Positions 40,588 through 50,799 of a DNA stretch of 64,000 bases are shown one piece after another. Under the pieces are notes generated by a model. That model saw nothing but the letters and a program-made list of their open reading frames with translations, was not told the DNA's origin and ran no database searches. A program made the position numbers and the translations under genes. This stretch comes from Frigidibacter sp. ROC022 (GTDB lineage: Bacteria > Pseudomonadota > Alphaproteobacteria > Rhodobacterales > Rhodobacteraceae): contig NZ_JANQDU010000001.1 in NCBI RefSeq assembly GCF_024723735.1, forward strand, positions 248,001 through 312,000. The letters are read 5' to 3'. Position 1 is the first letter of the stretch; every line of letters begins with the position of its first letter.

Positions 40588-41469
40588 ATGCCCAGCCTCA
40601 AGGATCTGAAGAACCGGATCAACTCGGTCAAATCGACCCGGAAGATCACCAAGGCGATGCAGATGGTCGCCGCCGCGAAACTGCGCCGGGCGCAGGAATC
40701 GGCGGAGGCCGGACGGCCCTATGCCGAGCGGTTCAATGCCGTGATGTCGGGCCTGACCGCAGCGGCGGCCGGGTCGGAATCGGCCCCCAAGCTGCTGCGC
40801 GGCACAGGTGACGACAAGGTGCACCTGCTGGTGGTGATGACCGCCGAGAGGGGCCTCTGCGGGGGCTTCAACTCGTCGATCGTCAAGCTGGCACGGCAGC
40901 GGATCAACGAATTGCAAGGCCAGGGCAAGACGGTCAAGGTCCTGACCGTCGGCAGGAAGGGGCGCGAACAGCTGCGCCGCGAGAATTCCGACCTGCTGAT
41001 CGGCCATGTCGATCTGTCCGAAGTCAAGCGGGTCGGCTACGCCGATGCGCGCGGAATCGCGGATCAGATCCTCAGCCGTTTCGACGCCGGGGAATTCGAT
41101 GTCGCGACGATCTTCTATTCGCGCTTCCAGTCGGTGATCTCGCAGGTTCCGACCGCGCAGCAGATCATTCCGGCCAGTTTCGACGCGCCGGAAGAGGCCG
41201 AGGCCGGCACAGCGACGGTCTATGATTACGAGCCGGGCGAGGAAGCAATCCTTGCCGACCTGCTGCCGCGTGCGGTGGCCACCCAAATCTTCACCGCGCT
41301 GTTGGAAAACGGCGCTTCCTTCTTTGGCGCGCAGATGAGCGCGATGGACAACGCGACCCGCAACGCGGGCGACATGATCGACCGGTTGACGATTGTCTAC
41401 AACCGCTCGCGTCAGGCGGCGATCACCAAGGAACTCATTGAAATCATTTCGGGCGCGGAAGCGCTCTGA
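40588..41469 (+). CDS. atpG: ATP synthase F1 subunit gamma
   Basis: 293-residue rotor shaft. The N-terminal helix [35 protein letters not shown] and the C-terminal helix [47 protein letters not shown] form the antiparallel coiled coil inserted into the hexamer; [12 protein letters not shown] is the middle-domain signature. The ATG at 40588 is preceded by GAGGAGAGCGAG. Confidence 0.97.
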   Translation: MPSLKDLKNRINSVKSTRKITKAMQMVAAAKLRRAQESAEAGRPYAERFNAVMSGLTAAAAGSESAPKLLRGTGDDKVHLLVVMTAERGLCGGFNSSIVKLARQRINELQGQGKTVKVLTVGRKGREQLRRENSDLLIGHVDLSEVKRVGYADARGIADQILSRFDAGEFDVATIFYSRFQSVISQVPTAQQIIPASFDAPEEAEAGTATVYDYEPGEEAILADLLPRAVATQIFTALLENGASFFGAQMSAMDNATRNAGDMIDRLTIVYNRSRQAAITKELIEIISGAEAL

Positions 41470-42912
<1,443 letters not shown>

Positions 42913-42939
42913 GCCGAAGCCGCGTAAGGAGCCAAACCC

Positions 42940-43374
42940 ATGGCGACGATGCAATTCGATCTGGTTTCGCCCGAGCGGCGACTGGCCTCGCTGCAGGCAT
43001 CCGAGATCCAGATCCCGGGTGCCGAAGGCGACATGGCGGCGATGCCGGGCCATGCGCCGCTCATCACCACCCTGCGTCCCGGCATCCTCAAGGTGACGGG
43101 GCCGGAAGGGACGCAGGACTACGTGGTGACCGGCGGTTTTGCCGAGATCAACGCCGAGGCCTGCACGGTGCTGGCCGAACGCTCGCATCAGATCGACGAA
43201 ATGGACCAGAGCATCTTCAACGAGATCGTTGCCGAGGCCCGGGCCAAGCACGAGGCCGCGAAAGCCGCGGGCGAGGAAGGCCCGGTCGACGAGATGGTCA
43301 AGCTGATGGCCGACATGGTTGCCCTGGGCACCCATATCGGGCTGGACCCGAATCAGGCGAACTTCCCCGACTGA
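42940..43374 (+). CDS. atpC: ATP synthase F1 subunit epsilon
   Basis: 144-residue rotor/regulatory subunit with the N-terminal beta sandwich ([59 protein letters not shown]). The C-terminal part is one helix plus an extra tail ([23 protein letters not shown]) different from the E. coli two-helix inhibitor. Last gene of the operon; a terminator follows. F0 genes are not in this window, as usual for Rhodobacterales. Confidence 0.95.
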   Translation: MATMQFDLVSPERRLASLQASEIQIPGAEGDMAAMPGHAPLITTLRPGILKVTGPEGTQDYVVTGGFAEINAEACTVLAERSHQIDEMDQSIFNEIVAEARAKHEAAKAAGEEGPVDEMVKLMADMVALGTHIGLDPNQANFPD

Positions 43375-43407
43375 GGGGCGGCGCCGGACCAGTTTCAGAG
43401 AAGTCGG

Positions 43408-43430
43408 AAGGCCCCTTCGGGGGCCTTTTC
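43408..43430 (+). terminator. Rho-independent terminator of the atp operon
   Basis: Stem AAGGCCCC/GGGGCCTT with a TTCG tetraloop followed by TTCC, 33 bp after atpC. Confidence 0.85.
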
Positions 43431-43505
43431 CTTGCCTCGATCCGGCCGGGTTTTGCCTTTCTGCTTGCCGAGCAACTGACTAGTCTCGCAGCTGGAGGAA
43501 CGTGT

Positions 43506-43856
43506 ATGCGCCGGTTCAGGGGCCATATCATCGGGGTCGATCGCGGCTCGATCATGATGTTCTCGGATTTCGAGGACGGCGGTGCGATGTGGACCGGGCA
43601 GGGGCCGCGCGAGCTGCGCCGCGTGGTGGAATTCGAGAGCGCCTATCAAAGCTCCCCGGTCGTGCATGTTTCGTTGTCGATGTGGGATGTCGACCACGGC
43701 CACAACATGCGTGCCGATATCTCGGCCGAGATGATCAACCCGGAAGGCTTCGTGATCGTGTTCCGCACCTGGGGCGACACGAGGGTGGCGCGGGTCCGCG
43801 CCGACTGGATGGCGATCGGCGAACAGGCCTCGGACGAGGACTGGGAGATCGACTGA
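43506..43856 (+). CDS. H-type lectin domain protein
   Basis: 116-residue protein dominated by an H-type lectin fold, known from snail agglutinin and coelenterate/amoebal proteins that bind GalNAc. Visible: MFSDFEDGGAMWTGQGPRELRRVVEFESAYQSSPVVHVSLSMWDVD, then RADISAEMINPEGFVIVFRTWGDTRVARVRADWMAIG. The pattern of F-x-x-P-V-V-x-V-x-L and W-x-D-T-R-V is characteristic. No signal peptide is visible, so it may be cytoplasmic or released otherwise. GGAGGA precedes the ATG at 43506. It lies after the atp terminator, so it has its own promoter; function unknown. Confidence 0.82.
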   Translation: MRRFRGHIIGVDRGSIMMFSDFEDGGAMWTGQGPRELRRVVEFESAYQSSPVVHVSLSMWDVDHGHNMRADISAEMINPEGFVIVFRTWGDTRVARVRADWMAIGEQASDEDWEID

Positions 43857-43861
43857 AAGGG

Positions 43862-44353
43862 TCAGCGCGCGACGTCGGGGCCGATCTCGTCGTAAAGCCG
43901 GGCCATCCGGTCCACGAACCAGGTCTTGGCGGCCATGGCCCAGACCATTCCCAGCAGCAACAGTTTCAGGTCCAGCGCCCAGAGCGCCCAGCCGTAGAGC
44001 AGAAGGCCCAGCCCGGACAGAAGGGCCAGGATGTTGCCGATGATCAGGTGGCGCCGTGGCAGGGCGAGGCTGCGGCGCTTCAGCCACAGCCGTTCGCCTG
44101 CGGTTCCCCTGCCGGCCCAGCCACGCGGCGGCCCCTCGACCGGGGCGAAGAGCCGTGGATTGACGAATGTGAAGACGATCACGGCCGCGACCGGCAGCAG
44201 CGCTCCCCAGCCCAGCCAGACCCGGCTCCACACCGCCAGCGCCAGCAGGGGCAGGATGGCAAAGCGGCTGAACACGCTCCAGGGGTTGGCGTGGCGCGCC
44301 CAGCTGGCATCGTCCATGGCCATGCTACGCTCGGCGAGGCGAAAGATATCCAT
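43862..44353 (-). CDS. DUF6653-like membrane protein
   Basis: 163-residue inner-membrane protein with four hydrophobic segments (FAILPLLALAVWSRVWLGWGALLPVAAVIVFTFVNP, then HLIIGNILALLSGLGLLLYGWALWALDLKLLLLGMVWAMAA). The N terminus FRLAERSMAMDDASWARHANPWSVFSRF is typical of the DUF6653 family, unknown in function. Encoded 22 bp downstream of prs on the minus strand, so probably co-transcribed with it. Confidence 0.7.
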   Translation of the reverse strand: MDIFRLAERSMAMDDASWARHANPWSVFSRFAILPLLALAVWSRVWLGWGALLPVAAVIVFTFVNPRLFAPVEGPPRGWAGRGTAGERLWLKRRSLALPRRHLIIGNILALLSGLGLLLYGWALWALDLKLLLLGMVWAMAAKTWFVDRMARLYDEIGPDVAR

Positions 44354-44374
44354 CCCGGGTGCGCCGCCGGCCTC

Positions 44375-45394
44375 CTATTTCCGCGAGTAGAGCCCTTCGT
44401 AGATCGGCGCGATGGTGTCGGTCTCGAACAGAGACGAGACGCTGGTGCCGTTCCAGATGTTGATGATCGCCTGGGCGAACATCGGCGCCGTCGGGACGAT
44501 GCGGATGTTCGGGCAGTCCAGCACCGCCGGTGTCGGCTCGATCGTGTCGGTGATGACGAGGCTCTTCAGCAGCGAGGCGCTGACCCGCTCGATCGCCGGG
44601 CCGGAGAGGACGCCATGCGAGATATAGGCGTGGACTTCCTTGGCGCCGTTCTCGACCAGCACCTCGGCGGCCTTGCACAGGGTTCCCGCGGTATCGACGA
44701 TATCGTCGATGATGATGCAGGTCTTGTCCTTCACGTCACCGATGACGGTCATCTCGCCGACTTCGCCGGGTTTCGGGCGGCGCTTGTCGACCACGGCAAA
44801 GCCGCAATTCAGCCGCTGCGCCAGTTCGCGGGCCCGGGTGACGCCGCCGACATCGGGCGAGACCACCAGCGTGTCTTTCAGGGTGCCGTTGAAATGGTGC
44901 TGGATATCCAGCGCGAAGATCGGCGAGGCATAGAGGTTGTCGACCGGGATGTCGAAGAACCCCTGGATCTGCGCCGCGTGCAGGTCCATGGTCAGCACCC
45001 GCTCGACACCGGCGCGGGCGATCAGGTTGGCGACAAGCTTGGCCGAGATCGGGGTCCGCGCCTTGGTGCGGCGGTCCTGGCGGGCATAGCCGAAATAGGG
45101 AATCACCGCCGTGATGCGCGAGGCCGAGGAGCGGCGCAGCGCATCGGTGATGATCAGAAGCTCCATCAGGTTGTCATTCGCGGGCCTCGAGGTCGGCTGC
45201 AGGATGAACATGTCCTCGCCGCGGACGTTCTCGTAGACCTCGACAAAGACCTCGCCGTCGTTGAACCGTTCGACGCGCGCGTCGACCAGGCTGACCGGCA
45301 CGCCGCGGTGCAGGGCCAGACGTTTGCAGACGGCGGCGGCAAGCGGCTTGTTGGCGTTGCCAGAAATGAGTTTCGGCTCGGTGACTGAAGACAT
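44375..45394 (-). CDS. prs: Ribose-phosphate pyrophosphokinase
   Basis: 339-residue enzyme making PRPP from ribose-5-phosphate and ATP, the precursor for purines, pyrimidines, histidine and NAD. Motifs: [69 protein letters not shown] with the ATP flexible loop, [34 protein letters not shown], and the PRPP-binding [18 protein letters not shown]. Class I type. It supplies HisG and the purine genes nearby in metabolism. Confidence 0.96.
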   Translation of the reverse strand: MSSVTEPKLISGNANKPLAAAVCKRLALHRGVPVSLVDARVERFNDGEVFVEVYENVRGEDMFILQPTSRPANDNLMELLIITDALRRSSASRITAVIPYFGYARQDRRTKARTPISAKLVANLIARAGVERVLTMDLHAAQIQGFFDIPVDNLYASPIFALDIQHHFNGTLKDTLVVSPDVGGVTRARELAQRLNCGFAVVDKRRPKPGEVGEMTVIGDVKDKTCIIIDDIVDTAGTLCKAAEVLVENGAKEVHAYISHGVLSGPAIERVSASLLKSLVITDTIEPTPAVLDCPNIRIVPTAPMFAQAIINIWNGTSVSSLFETDTIAPIYEGLYSRK

Positions 45395-45497
45395 CCGGAG
45401 GTCCTTGGCAGAGGCGTGAATGACGGTTTCGTGACGTTGACACCGCTTAACACCCCGCTACGGTCTTGCAAACATGATGCCCCGGGGGAGAGACGAT

Positions 45498-46097
45498 TTG
45501 GCTCACATCGATTACTTCTTTTCGACGCTTTCGCCCTGGACCTATCTTGCCGGGACCCGTCTGGAAGAGATCGCGGCCCGCCATGGCGCGACGATCGCCT
45601 ACAAGCCGCTCGACATCATCGCGCTGTTCGGCCGCACCGGGGGCACGCCGCCCGGCCAGCGCCATGCCTCGCGACAGGAATACCGGGCCCAGGATCTGGT
45701 CCGTCAGGCGGCCAGCCTCGGGATGCCGTTCAACCTGAAGCCGGCGCATTGGCCGACCAACGGCGCCCCCGCCGCCTATGCGGTGATCTCGGCGGCCCGG
45801 GAAGGCGGCGGCGATCTGGGAGCGCTGGCGCATGGCTTCACCCGCGCGGTCTGGGCCGAGGATCGCGACATTGCCGAAGACGAAGTCATCAAGGACTGCC
45901 TGAGCGCCGCCGGTTTCGACCCCGGCACCGCCGATCGCGGCCTGTTCACCGCCGCCGATGTCTATGGCGCCAATCTGGAAGAGGCCGTCGCCCGCGGAGT
46001 CTTCGGCGCACCCTTCTATGTCGTGGCCGAAACCGATCAGCGTTTCTGGGGCCAGGACCGCTTGGCCGATCTCGACAAGCATCTGGCCACGCTCTGA
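45498..46097 (+). CDS. DsbA-fold protein, 2-hydroxychromene-2-carboxylate isomerase family
   Basis: 199-residue kappa-class GST/DsbA-like protein. It starts at a TTG (45498) after GGGGGAGAG, giving AHIDYFFSTLSPWTYLAG; the ATG at 45474 lacks a good ribosome site. FFSTLSPWTYLA carries the Ser/Pro-Trp pair at the CxxC position, as in HCCA isomerases, and FNLKPAHWPTNGAPAAYAVI, then GVFGAPFYVVAETDQRFWGQDRL, complete the fold. The isomerase acts in naphthalene breakdown, but most relatives have no proven substrate. Confidence 0.78.
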   Translation: MAHIDYFFSTLSPWTYLAGTRLEEIAARHGATIAYKPLDIIALFGRTGGTPPGQRHASRQEYRAQDLVRQAASLGMPFNLKPAHWPTNGAPAAYAVISAAREGGGDLGALAHGFTRAVWAEDRDIAEDEVIKDCLSAAGFDPGTADRGLFTAADVYGANLEEAVARGVFGAPFYVVAETDQRFWGQDRLADLDKHLATL

Positions 46098-46129
46098 CAG
46101 CGGCGCCGCCGTCGCATCTTTGGGTCGGA

Positions 46130-46148
46130 AATACTCCCGCCGGAGGCT
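46130..46148 (-). repeat. Copy of the gene-end repeat GCCTCCGGCGGGAGTATTT
   Basis: Minus-strand GCCTCCGGCGGGAGTATTT followed by CCGACCCAAAGATG, 30 bp beyond the 3' end of the minus-strand gene at 46179. Same design as 22025-22052 (variable six bases, then a TGAAG/AAAG-like block). Confidence 0.6.
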
Positions 46149-46178
46149 CCTGACCGTCCCGCCGCCGCTGCCGCTGGA

Positions 46179-46382
46179 TCAGCTGCGCGCCGCCCGCAGC
46201 ACCGAGGCCGCCAGCACCGCCAGGCAGCCCAGCAGCAACTCTCCGCCGGCCAGTTCCGGCTGGCCGAGGCGCAGCGCCAGCACCGCCGCCAGGGCCACGA
46301 CCGCCAGCACCGCAAGGGTCAGGCGCAGGTCGGCCACGAACATGCCGAACAGTTCCGCCAGAACGTCGCGCAGGATGCTCAT
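46179..46382 (-). CDS. Small two-helix membrane protein
   Basis: 67 residues with two hydrophobic helices (LRLTLAVLAVVALAAVLALRL and LAGGELLLGCLAVLAASVL) and a Met-rich start. The ATG overlaps the stop of the COG4280-like gene (ATGA at 46379-46382), which supports it being real despite its size. No family recognised. Third gene of a ChrB-like, COG4280-like, small membrane protein operon. Confidence 0.62.
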   Translation of the reverse strand: MSILRDVLAELFGMFVADLRLTLAVLAVVALAAVLALRLGQPELAGGELLLGCLAVLAASVLRAARS

Positions 46383-47131
46383 GCCCTTTCCTCCCGCCGG
46401 GTGAGGCCCGCCAGGGTCAGACCCGCAGCCAGGAACACCGCCGCCAGCGCCACCAGCGCCAAGTCGGCGCCGGGCCAGTGAACCCCCAGCCCTTCGCCGG
46501 TCCAGAACACCCCGAAGGCCGACAGCATCACCCCGACGCCGAATTTCAACGTGTTCTCCGGCACTTTGGCCAGCGGCCTGTGCAGCGCCGCGCCGATGGC
46601 CAGCACCAGCAGGCAGGCGAGACCGGCCCCCAGGGCCGCCGGCCCCAGCTGGCCCCGCCCGGCGCCGACGGCGACCACGATGAAGGCGACCTCCAGCCCT
46701 TCCAGCAGCACCGCCTTGAAGGCGGCGATCCCGGCGATCCAGTCCTGCGAGGTGGCCCGCCGCGCCTCTTCGGCACTCAGCGCGGCGCGTTCGCGGGCGA
46801 AGATCGCATCCTCGTCATGCAGCGCCAGCACCCCGGCCGCGCGCAGCACCGCCTTGCGCAGCCAGCCCAGCCCGAAGAGCAAGAGCAGCACGCCCACAAC
46901 CAGTTGCAGCGCCCCGATCGGGACCAGCGACAGAAGCGGCCCGAGGGCCGCGACCACCAGGGCCAGCAGGATCAGCGCCGCGCCGGTGCCGAACAGCGCC
47001 GGGCGCCAGCCGCGCAGCGTGGCCACGACCAGAACGATGGTGAAGGCCTCGACCACTTCCACCGTCGAAGCCAGAAAGGCCGCCCCGACGGCGCCGATGG
47101 CCCCGGCATCGGTCGCAAACAGTGCATTCAT
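46379..47131 (-). CDS. COG4280-like polytopic membrane protein, probable cation/metal transporter
   Basis: 250 residues, about seven helices. Two internally related halves each carry acidic residues in a helix: FLASTVEVVEAFTIVLVVATLRG (residues 20-42) and AFKAVLLEGLEVAFIVVAVGAGRG. This repeated E-x-x-E pattern is typical of ion exchangers of the UPF0016/LysE-like kind and of the COG4280 group. Substrate not known. Overlaps the ChrB-like gene upstream (ATGA at 47128-47131) and the small membrane protein downstream, so all three are one operon. Confidence 0.68.
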   Translation of the reverse strand: MNALFATDAGAIGAVGAAFLASTVEVVEAFTIVLVVATLRGWRPALFGTGAALILLALVVAALGPLLSLVPIGALQLVVGVLLLLFGLGWLRKAVLRAAGVLALHDEDAIFARERAALSAEEARRATSQDWIAGIAAFKAVLLEGLEVAFIVVAVGAGRGQLGPAALGAGLACLLVLAIGAALHRPLAKVPENTLKFGVGVMLSAFGVFWTGEGLGVHWPGADLALVALAAVFLAAGLTLAGLTRREERA

Positions 47132-47667
47132 TTGCCGTCCTCCACTTCAAAGACCCGCCGGGCATAGTCTTCCAGCACCTCGCCGCAGCGCGCCAACCGT
47201 TGCGCCGCCTCGTCGGCGCGCGCCGCGCCATAGAAGTCCAGCGTGTTGATCTTGCGCAGCCAGGTGGTCAGCTTCTTCAGGTCGGCTTCGTTTTCTTCCA
47301 GTTCGGCAAAGGTGAAATGGTTGGCGGTGACCTCCTTGGCCACTTCGCGCTCGAAATCGTCACATTTGTCGAGGAATTCCTCGTAGGCGGCATCGCGGTC
47401 GGCCTTGAACCGGGCCACCACCCGGTCGCCCTGCATGGGGTCGAGCGCCTCGGCGGCCAGCAGCACCGATTCGCCTCCCGCCGCCGCAATGTCATGGTCG
47501 ATGGATTTGAGCCGCCGCAGATGTTCATCGGTGCGCGGCAGCAGGCAGACCCCGCCCTGCAGATAGACCGCGCCCATCGCCTTGAGCTTGCGCCAGACCG
47601 CCATCCGCTTGGCCGCCGGTTCGGGCGGAATGCGATAGGTCAGCAGAAGCCAGGCAATCTCGGGCAT
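47128..47667 (-). CDS. Chromate-resistance protein ChrB N-terminal-domain homologue
   Basis: 179-residue protein matching the ChrB N-terminal domain: WLLLTYRIPPEPAAKRMAVWRKLKAMGAVYLQGGVCLLPRTDEHLRRL, then a helical region ending LKKLTTWLRKINTLDFYG. It lacks the C-terminal ChrB domain of full-length regulators of chrA chromate efflux. No chrA gene is near; instead a polytopic membrane protein gene is coupled to it, so it may sense stress and control or partner that transporter. The ATG at 47667 is inside the open frame; 16 bp upstream lies an inverted repeat (separate entry). Confidence 0.8.
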   Translation of the reverse strand: MPEIAWLLLTYRIPPEPAAKRMAVWRKLKAMGAVYLQGGVCLLPRTDEHLRRLKSIDHDIAAAGGESVLLAAEALDPMQGDRVVARFKADRDAAYEEFLDKCDDFEREVAKEVTANHFTFAELEENEADLKKLTTWLRKINTLDFYGAARADEAAQRLARCGEVLEDYARRVFEVEDGK

Positions 47668-47682
47668 GCCTGAGGGAATAAT

Positions 47683-47696
47683 GTAGCGGTTGCTAC
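47683..47696 (-). promoter_or_regulatory. Inverted repeat GTAGC-GGTT-GCTAC upstream of the ChrB-like operon
   Basis: Perfect 5-bp palindrome arms around a 4-nt centre, 16 bp before the ATG at 47667, in an AT-richer stretch that also has two TGTTACG repeats (47705-47718). Fits an operator for an autogenous regulator, but 5-bp arms are short. Confidence 0.4.
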
Positions 47697-47721
47697 GAGT
47701 CAACTGTTACGGCTGTTACGT

Positions 47722-48768
47722 CTAGTGCCGCATCACCTCCAGGAACCGGTCCACGTCCTCTTCGCTGGTGGACCAGGAGGTGACCAGCCGCGCTTCCTGC
47801 ATCTCGTCCTCGGGTCCGGTCTCGGACCCGGAATAGAGGTGATAATGCGCACCGGCGGCCTTCAGCTTCTCGTGCAGGCCGCGCGGCCAGCTGGCGAAAA
47901 TGATGTTGGCGGGGGTGTCGTGGCTGAAGCGGACATCCGGCATCTGTTTGAGCGCCTGCGCCAGCCGCTGGCAGGCGGCATTGGCCTGCGCGGCCAGGCT
48001 GCGCCAGAGGTCGTCCTCCAGATAGGCGGCCATCTGCGCCGACAGATAGCGGTGCTTCGAGAACAGATGTCCGCCGCGCTTGCGTCGGAATTCGAACTCC
48101 TCCGCCCTGGCCGGGTCGAAGAAGACCACCGCCTCGACTCCCATGCAGCCCGACTTGGTGCCGCCGAAACTGACCGCATCGACGCCGGCCTTCCAGCTCA
48201 TCTCGGCCGCCGTGCAGCCCAGGGCTTCGACCGCGTTGCCGAAGCGGGCGCCGTCGAGATGCAGCGGCAGGCCGAACTCCTTGGCCACGGTACCGATCCT
48301 GCCCAGCTCGTCCAGGTCATAGACCGTGCCCCGTTCGGTCACGTTGGTCAGCGAAACCGGACCGCGCTTGGGCCCATGAACACCGCGCGTGCCCTCGGCC
48401 TCGATCGCCTTGCGCAGGGTCGCCGCGCTCATCTTGGCATCCTCGGTGCCGGTGAGTGTCAGCTTGGCGCCGCCGGTATAGAACTCGGGTGCGTTGGCCT
48501 CATCCTCGTTGATATGGCTCATCGGGGTGCAGAAGATCGTCTCGTAGGGCTGCGCCAAGGTGCCCAGGATCAGGCTGTTGGCCGCGGTGCCGGTGGCGAC
48601 CAGATAGACCGCCGCCTCGGGTGCCTCGAAGGTCTCGCGCAGGCGGTCGCGGACCCGCGCCATGATCGCGTCATCGCCATAGGAGGGCGGATAGCCGTCA
48701 TTGGCCCTGACCAGCGCGTCAAGGATGCGGGGATGCACCCCGGAAGTATTGTCGGAGGCAAAGAACAT
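47722..48768 (-). CDS. Low-specificity L-threonine aldolase
   Basis: 348-residue PLP enzyme splitting L-threonine or allo-threonine to glycine and acetaldehyde. Visible: FFASDNTSGVHPRILDALVRANDGYPPSYGDDAIM at the start, VATGTAANSL, SHINEDEANAPEFYTGG, LPLHLDGARFGNAVE, and the PLP lysine in SFGGTKSGCMGVEAVVFF. The ATG at 48768 shares one base with the YcgN stop (TGATG), so translation is coupled. Confidence 0.92.
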   Translation of the reverse strand: MFFASDNTSGVHPRILDALVRANDGYPPSYGDDAIMARVRDRLRETFEAPEAAVYLVATGTAANSLILGTLAQPYETIFCTPMSHINEDEANAPEFYTGGAKLTLTGTEDAKMSAATLRKAIEAEGTRGVHGPKRGPVSLTNVTERGTVYDLDELGRIGTVAKEFGLPLHLDGARFGNAVEALGCTAAEMSWKAGVDAVSFGGTKSGCMGVEAVVFFDPARAEEFEFRRKRGGHLFSKHRYLSAQMAAYLEDDLWRSLAAQANAACQRLAQALKQMPDVRFSHDTPANIIFASWPRGLHEKLKAAGAHYHLYSGSETGPEDEMQEARLVTSWSTSEEDVDRFLEVMRH

Positions 48769-49238
48769 CAGACCGGCTCCTCGATGATGTAGTCTTCCCA
48801 GTCCTCTTCGGGGACCTCGTATTCCGGGATGGTGATGCCCTGGGCCGAGACATTGGCCTCGAACACGCTGTCGGCGCGCCCGGTCAGCAGCGGGTGCCAG
48901 GCGGGCAGGGGCTTGCCCTCGTGCAGCAGCCGATAGGCGCAGGTGCTGGGCATCCAATAGGCATGCTCGCCGATGGTCCGGGCGGTCAGTATCACGCATT
49001 CGGGGACGATGCTCTTGCGGATTTCGTAGTTCCCGCAGCGGCAGGTCTCGTCGTCGAACAATCGGCAGGCCAGCCGGGTCAGCGAGACCTCGCCGGTATC
49101 CGGGTCTTCCAGCTTGTTCAGGCAGCACTTGCCGCAGCCGTCGCAGAGCGCCTCCCATTCGCGGGGGGTCATGTCGCGCAGTTTCACGCTTTCCCAGTAG
49201 CGGGGACGCAGATTGTCACGGGGGATCGGGTCTTTCAT
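48768..49238 (-). CDS. YcgN/UPF0260 family cysteine-cluster protein
   Basis: 156-residue protein of the UPF0260 family. It has a Cys-rich metal-binding core: EALCDGCGKCCLNKLED, LACRLFDDETCRCGNYE, PECVILTARTIGEHAYWMPSTCAYRLLHEGKPLPAWHPLLTG. The spacing CxxCxxCC plus CxC resembles the putative Fe-S/Zn-binding motif of the COG2983/YcgN group. The ATG at 49238 gives MKDPIPRDNLRPRYWES. Function unknown; probably coupled with the threonine aldolase. Confidence 0.88.
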   Translation of the reverse strand: MKDPIPRDNLRPRYWESVKLRDMTPREWEALCDGCGKCCLNKLEDPDTGEVSLTRLACRLFDDETCRCGNYEIRKSIVPECVILTARTIGEHAYWMPSTCAYRLLHEGKPLPAWHPLLTGRADSVFEANVSAQGITIPEYEVPEEDWEDYIIEEPV

Positions 49239-49276
49239 CCGCGCGAGACTAGGCGCATGTCCGCCAGAGGAAAAGG

Positions 49277-50212
49277 TCAGAGCGCCTCCAAAATGCTCCG
49301 CGCCCGGGCACAATCGGCATCCATCTGCGCGACCAACGCGTCGAGACTGTCGAACCTCGCCTCGGGGCGCAGATATTCGATCAGCGCGACCGAGAGATGC
49401 TCGTCATAGAGATCGCCCGCGAAGTCGAAGATGAAGCTTTCCAGATTGGCCGAGTTGACGCCGAACATCGGCCGGACACCGATGCTGGCCGCGCCCATGT
49501 AGCTGCCCTGATGCGGGCCGGTCAGCACATCGACCTTGACGGCATAGATGCCGAAGTGCGGCGGGTGCAGCCCGGCGATCGACATGTTGGCGGTCGGATA
49601 TCCCAACTCGCGCCCGCGCCGGTCGCCGCCCAGAACCTTGCCCTCGATCCGGTGCCAGTGGCCCAGCATCGCGGCGGCGTCGCGGGGGCGGCCGTCGCTC
49701 AGTGCCTGGCGGATCGCGGTCGAGGATATCTCGGTGCCGTCATGGCCGATCAGCGGCGCCACGGTGACGCCGAAGCCCAGATCCCGGCCGAAGTTCTGCA
49801 GGTCCGCGACGGTGCCGGCCCGGCCCTTGCCGAAATGGAAGTCGGCGCCAACAACCACATGGCGCAGGCCCAGACCCTCGTGCAGGACCTCGGTGGCGAA
49901 GGCTTCCGGCGACAGCGCCGCCAGCTTGCCGTCGAAGGGCAGCTGATACAGCCGCTCGACCCCCAGCTTGGCCAGCCGGTTGGCCTTGGCCTCGGCGTTC
50001 ATCAGCCGGAAGGGCGGTGCCTCGGGGGCGAAAACCTGCCGTGGATGCGGCTCGAAGGTGACGATGCCCAGAGGGGTTTCGGGACCGGTATGTTCGCGGG
50101 CCAGTCCGATCACGGTCTGATGGCCGCGATGCACCCCGTCGAAGTTGCCGATGGCCGCCGAAGCGCCACGGTCCTCGGCCTTGAGGCCGGTCCAGAACGT
50201 CAATGTGCGCAT
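49277..50212 (-). CDS. ribF: Bifunctional riboflavin kinase/FAD synthetase
   Basis: 311-residue protein making FMN then FAD. The N-terminal nucleotidyltransferase has AIGNFDGVHRGHQTVIGLA and FEPHPRQVFAPEAPPFRLM; the C-terminal kinase has GVEGKVLGGDRRGRELGYPTANM and GIYAVKVDVL, MGAASIGVRPMF and LEYLRPEARFDSLDALVAQM-like end. Flavins serve XdhA among many others. Standard length. Confidence 0.95.
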   Translation of the reverse strand: MRTLTFWTGLKAEDRGASAAIGNFDGVHRGHQTVIGLAREHTGPETPLGIVTFEPHPRQVFAPEAPPFRLMNAEAKANRLAKLGVERLYQLPFDGKLAALSPEAFATEVLHEGLGLRHVVVGADFHFGKGRAGTVADLQNFGRDLGFGVTVAPLIGHDGTEISSTAIRQALSDGRPRDAAAMLGHWHRIEGKVLGGDRRGRELGYPTANMSIAGLHPPHFGIYAVKVDVLTGPHQGSYMGAASIGVRPMFGVNSANLESFIFDFAGDLYDEHLSVALIEYLRPEARFDSLDALVAQMDADCARARSILEAL

Positions 50213-50229
50213 GGGCTTGCGGGCGTCTT

Positions 50230-50673
50230 TCAGTCGAACTTGCGGCTTGGCGCCAGCACCAGCGCTTCACCCTTCAGAACGACCGTGTCCCCCACCGAGG
50301 CCTTGCAGTCAAGCGTCACCCGGCGCTTTGCATGTTCGATCCCGGTGACCCGGACCTCGGCCCGCACCCGGTCGCCGGGTCGGACCGGCGCCAGAAACCG
50401 CAGGTTCTGGCCGAGGTAGACCGTGCCATGGCCCGGCAGCTGTTCGCCGATCACCGCCGAGATCAGGCTGGCGGTCAGGATGCCATGCGCGATCCGGCCG
50501 CCGAAGACGGTCTCCTGCGCGTAGTCCTCGTCCAGATGAACGGGATTGCGGTCGGTGGAGACCTGGGCGAACAGCGCGATATCCTCGTCGGTGACCAGCT
50601 TCACCAGATCGCGGCTCATGCCGATTTCGATGTCTTCAATGCAGATCGTGCCGCGCGGCAGGTTGTCGAGCAT
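50230..50673 (-). CDS. MaoC-like hotdog dehydratase
   Basis: 147-residue hotdog-fold enzyme of the MaoC/(R)-specific enoyl-CoA hydratase type. The hydratase motif with catalytic Asp/His is in AQVSTDRNPVHLDEDYAQETVFGGRIAHGILTASLISAVIGEQLPG. The hydrated substrate would be a trans-2-enoyl-CoA, for example for polyhydroxyalkanoate or fatty-acid metabolism. The ATG at 50673 gives LDNLPRGTICIEDIEIG; the frame extends nine codons upstream without family resemblance. Confidence 0.86.
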   Translation of the reverse strand: MLDNLPRGTICIEDIEIGMSRDLVKLVTDEDIALFAQVSTDRNPVHLDEDYAQETVFGGRIAHGILTASLISAVIGEQLPGHGTVYLGQNLRFLAPVRPGDRVRAEVRVTGIEHAKRRVTLDCKASVGDTVVLKGEALVLAPSRKFD

Positions 50674-50780
50674 CTCTGGCCTCCGATTCCCGCAAGGCAT
50701 AGCGGAAATGCTGCGCTACAGCAATCCTTAGAGTAATTTAATGTCAATATGCGGGGAAGGATGGAAACTATCCTGCGCAG

Positions 50781-50798
50781 AAAATCCCCGCCGGCGGC
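50781..50798 (-). repeat. Copy of the gene-end repeat, GCCGCCGGCGGGGATTTT form
   Basis: Minus-strand GCCGCCGGCGGGGATTTT just beyond the 3' end of the HAD gene (stop near 50800), followed by CTGCGCAGGATAG. Diverged member of the family seen at 22025 and 46130. Confidence 0.5.
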
Positions 50799-50799
50799 G

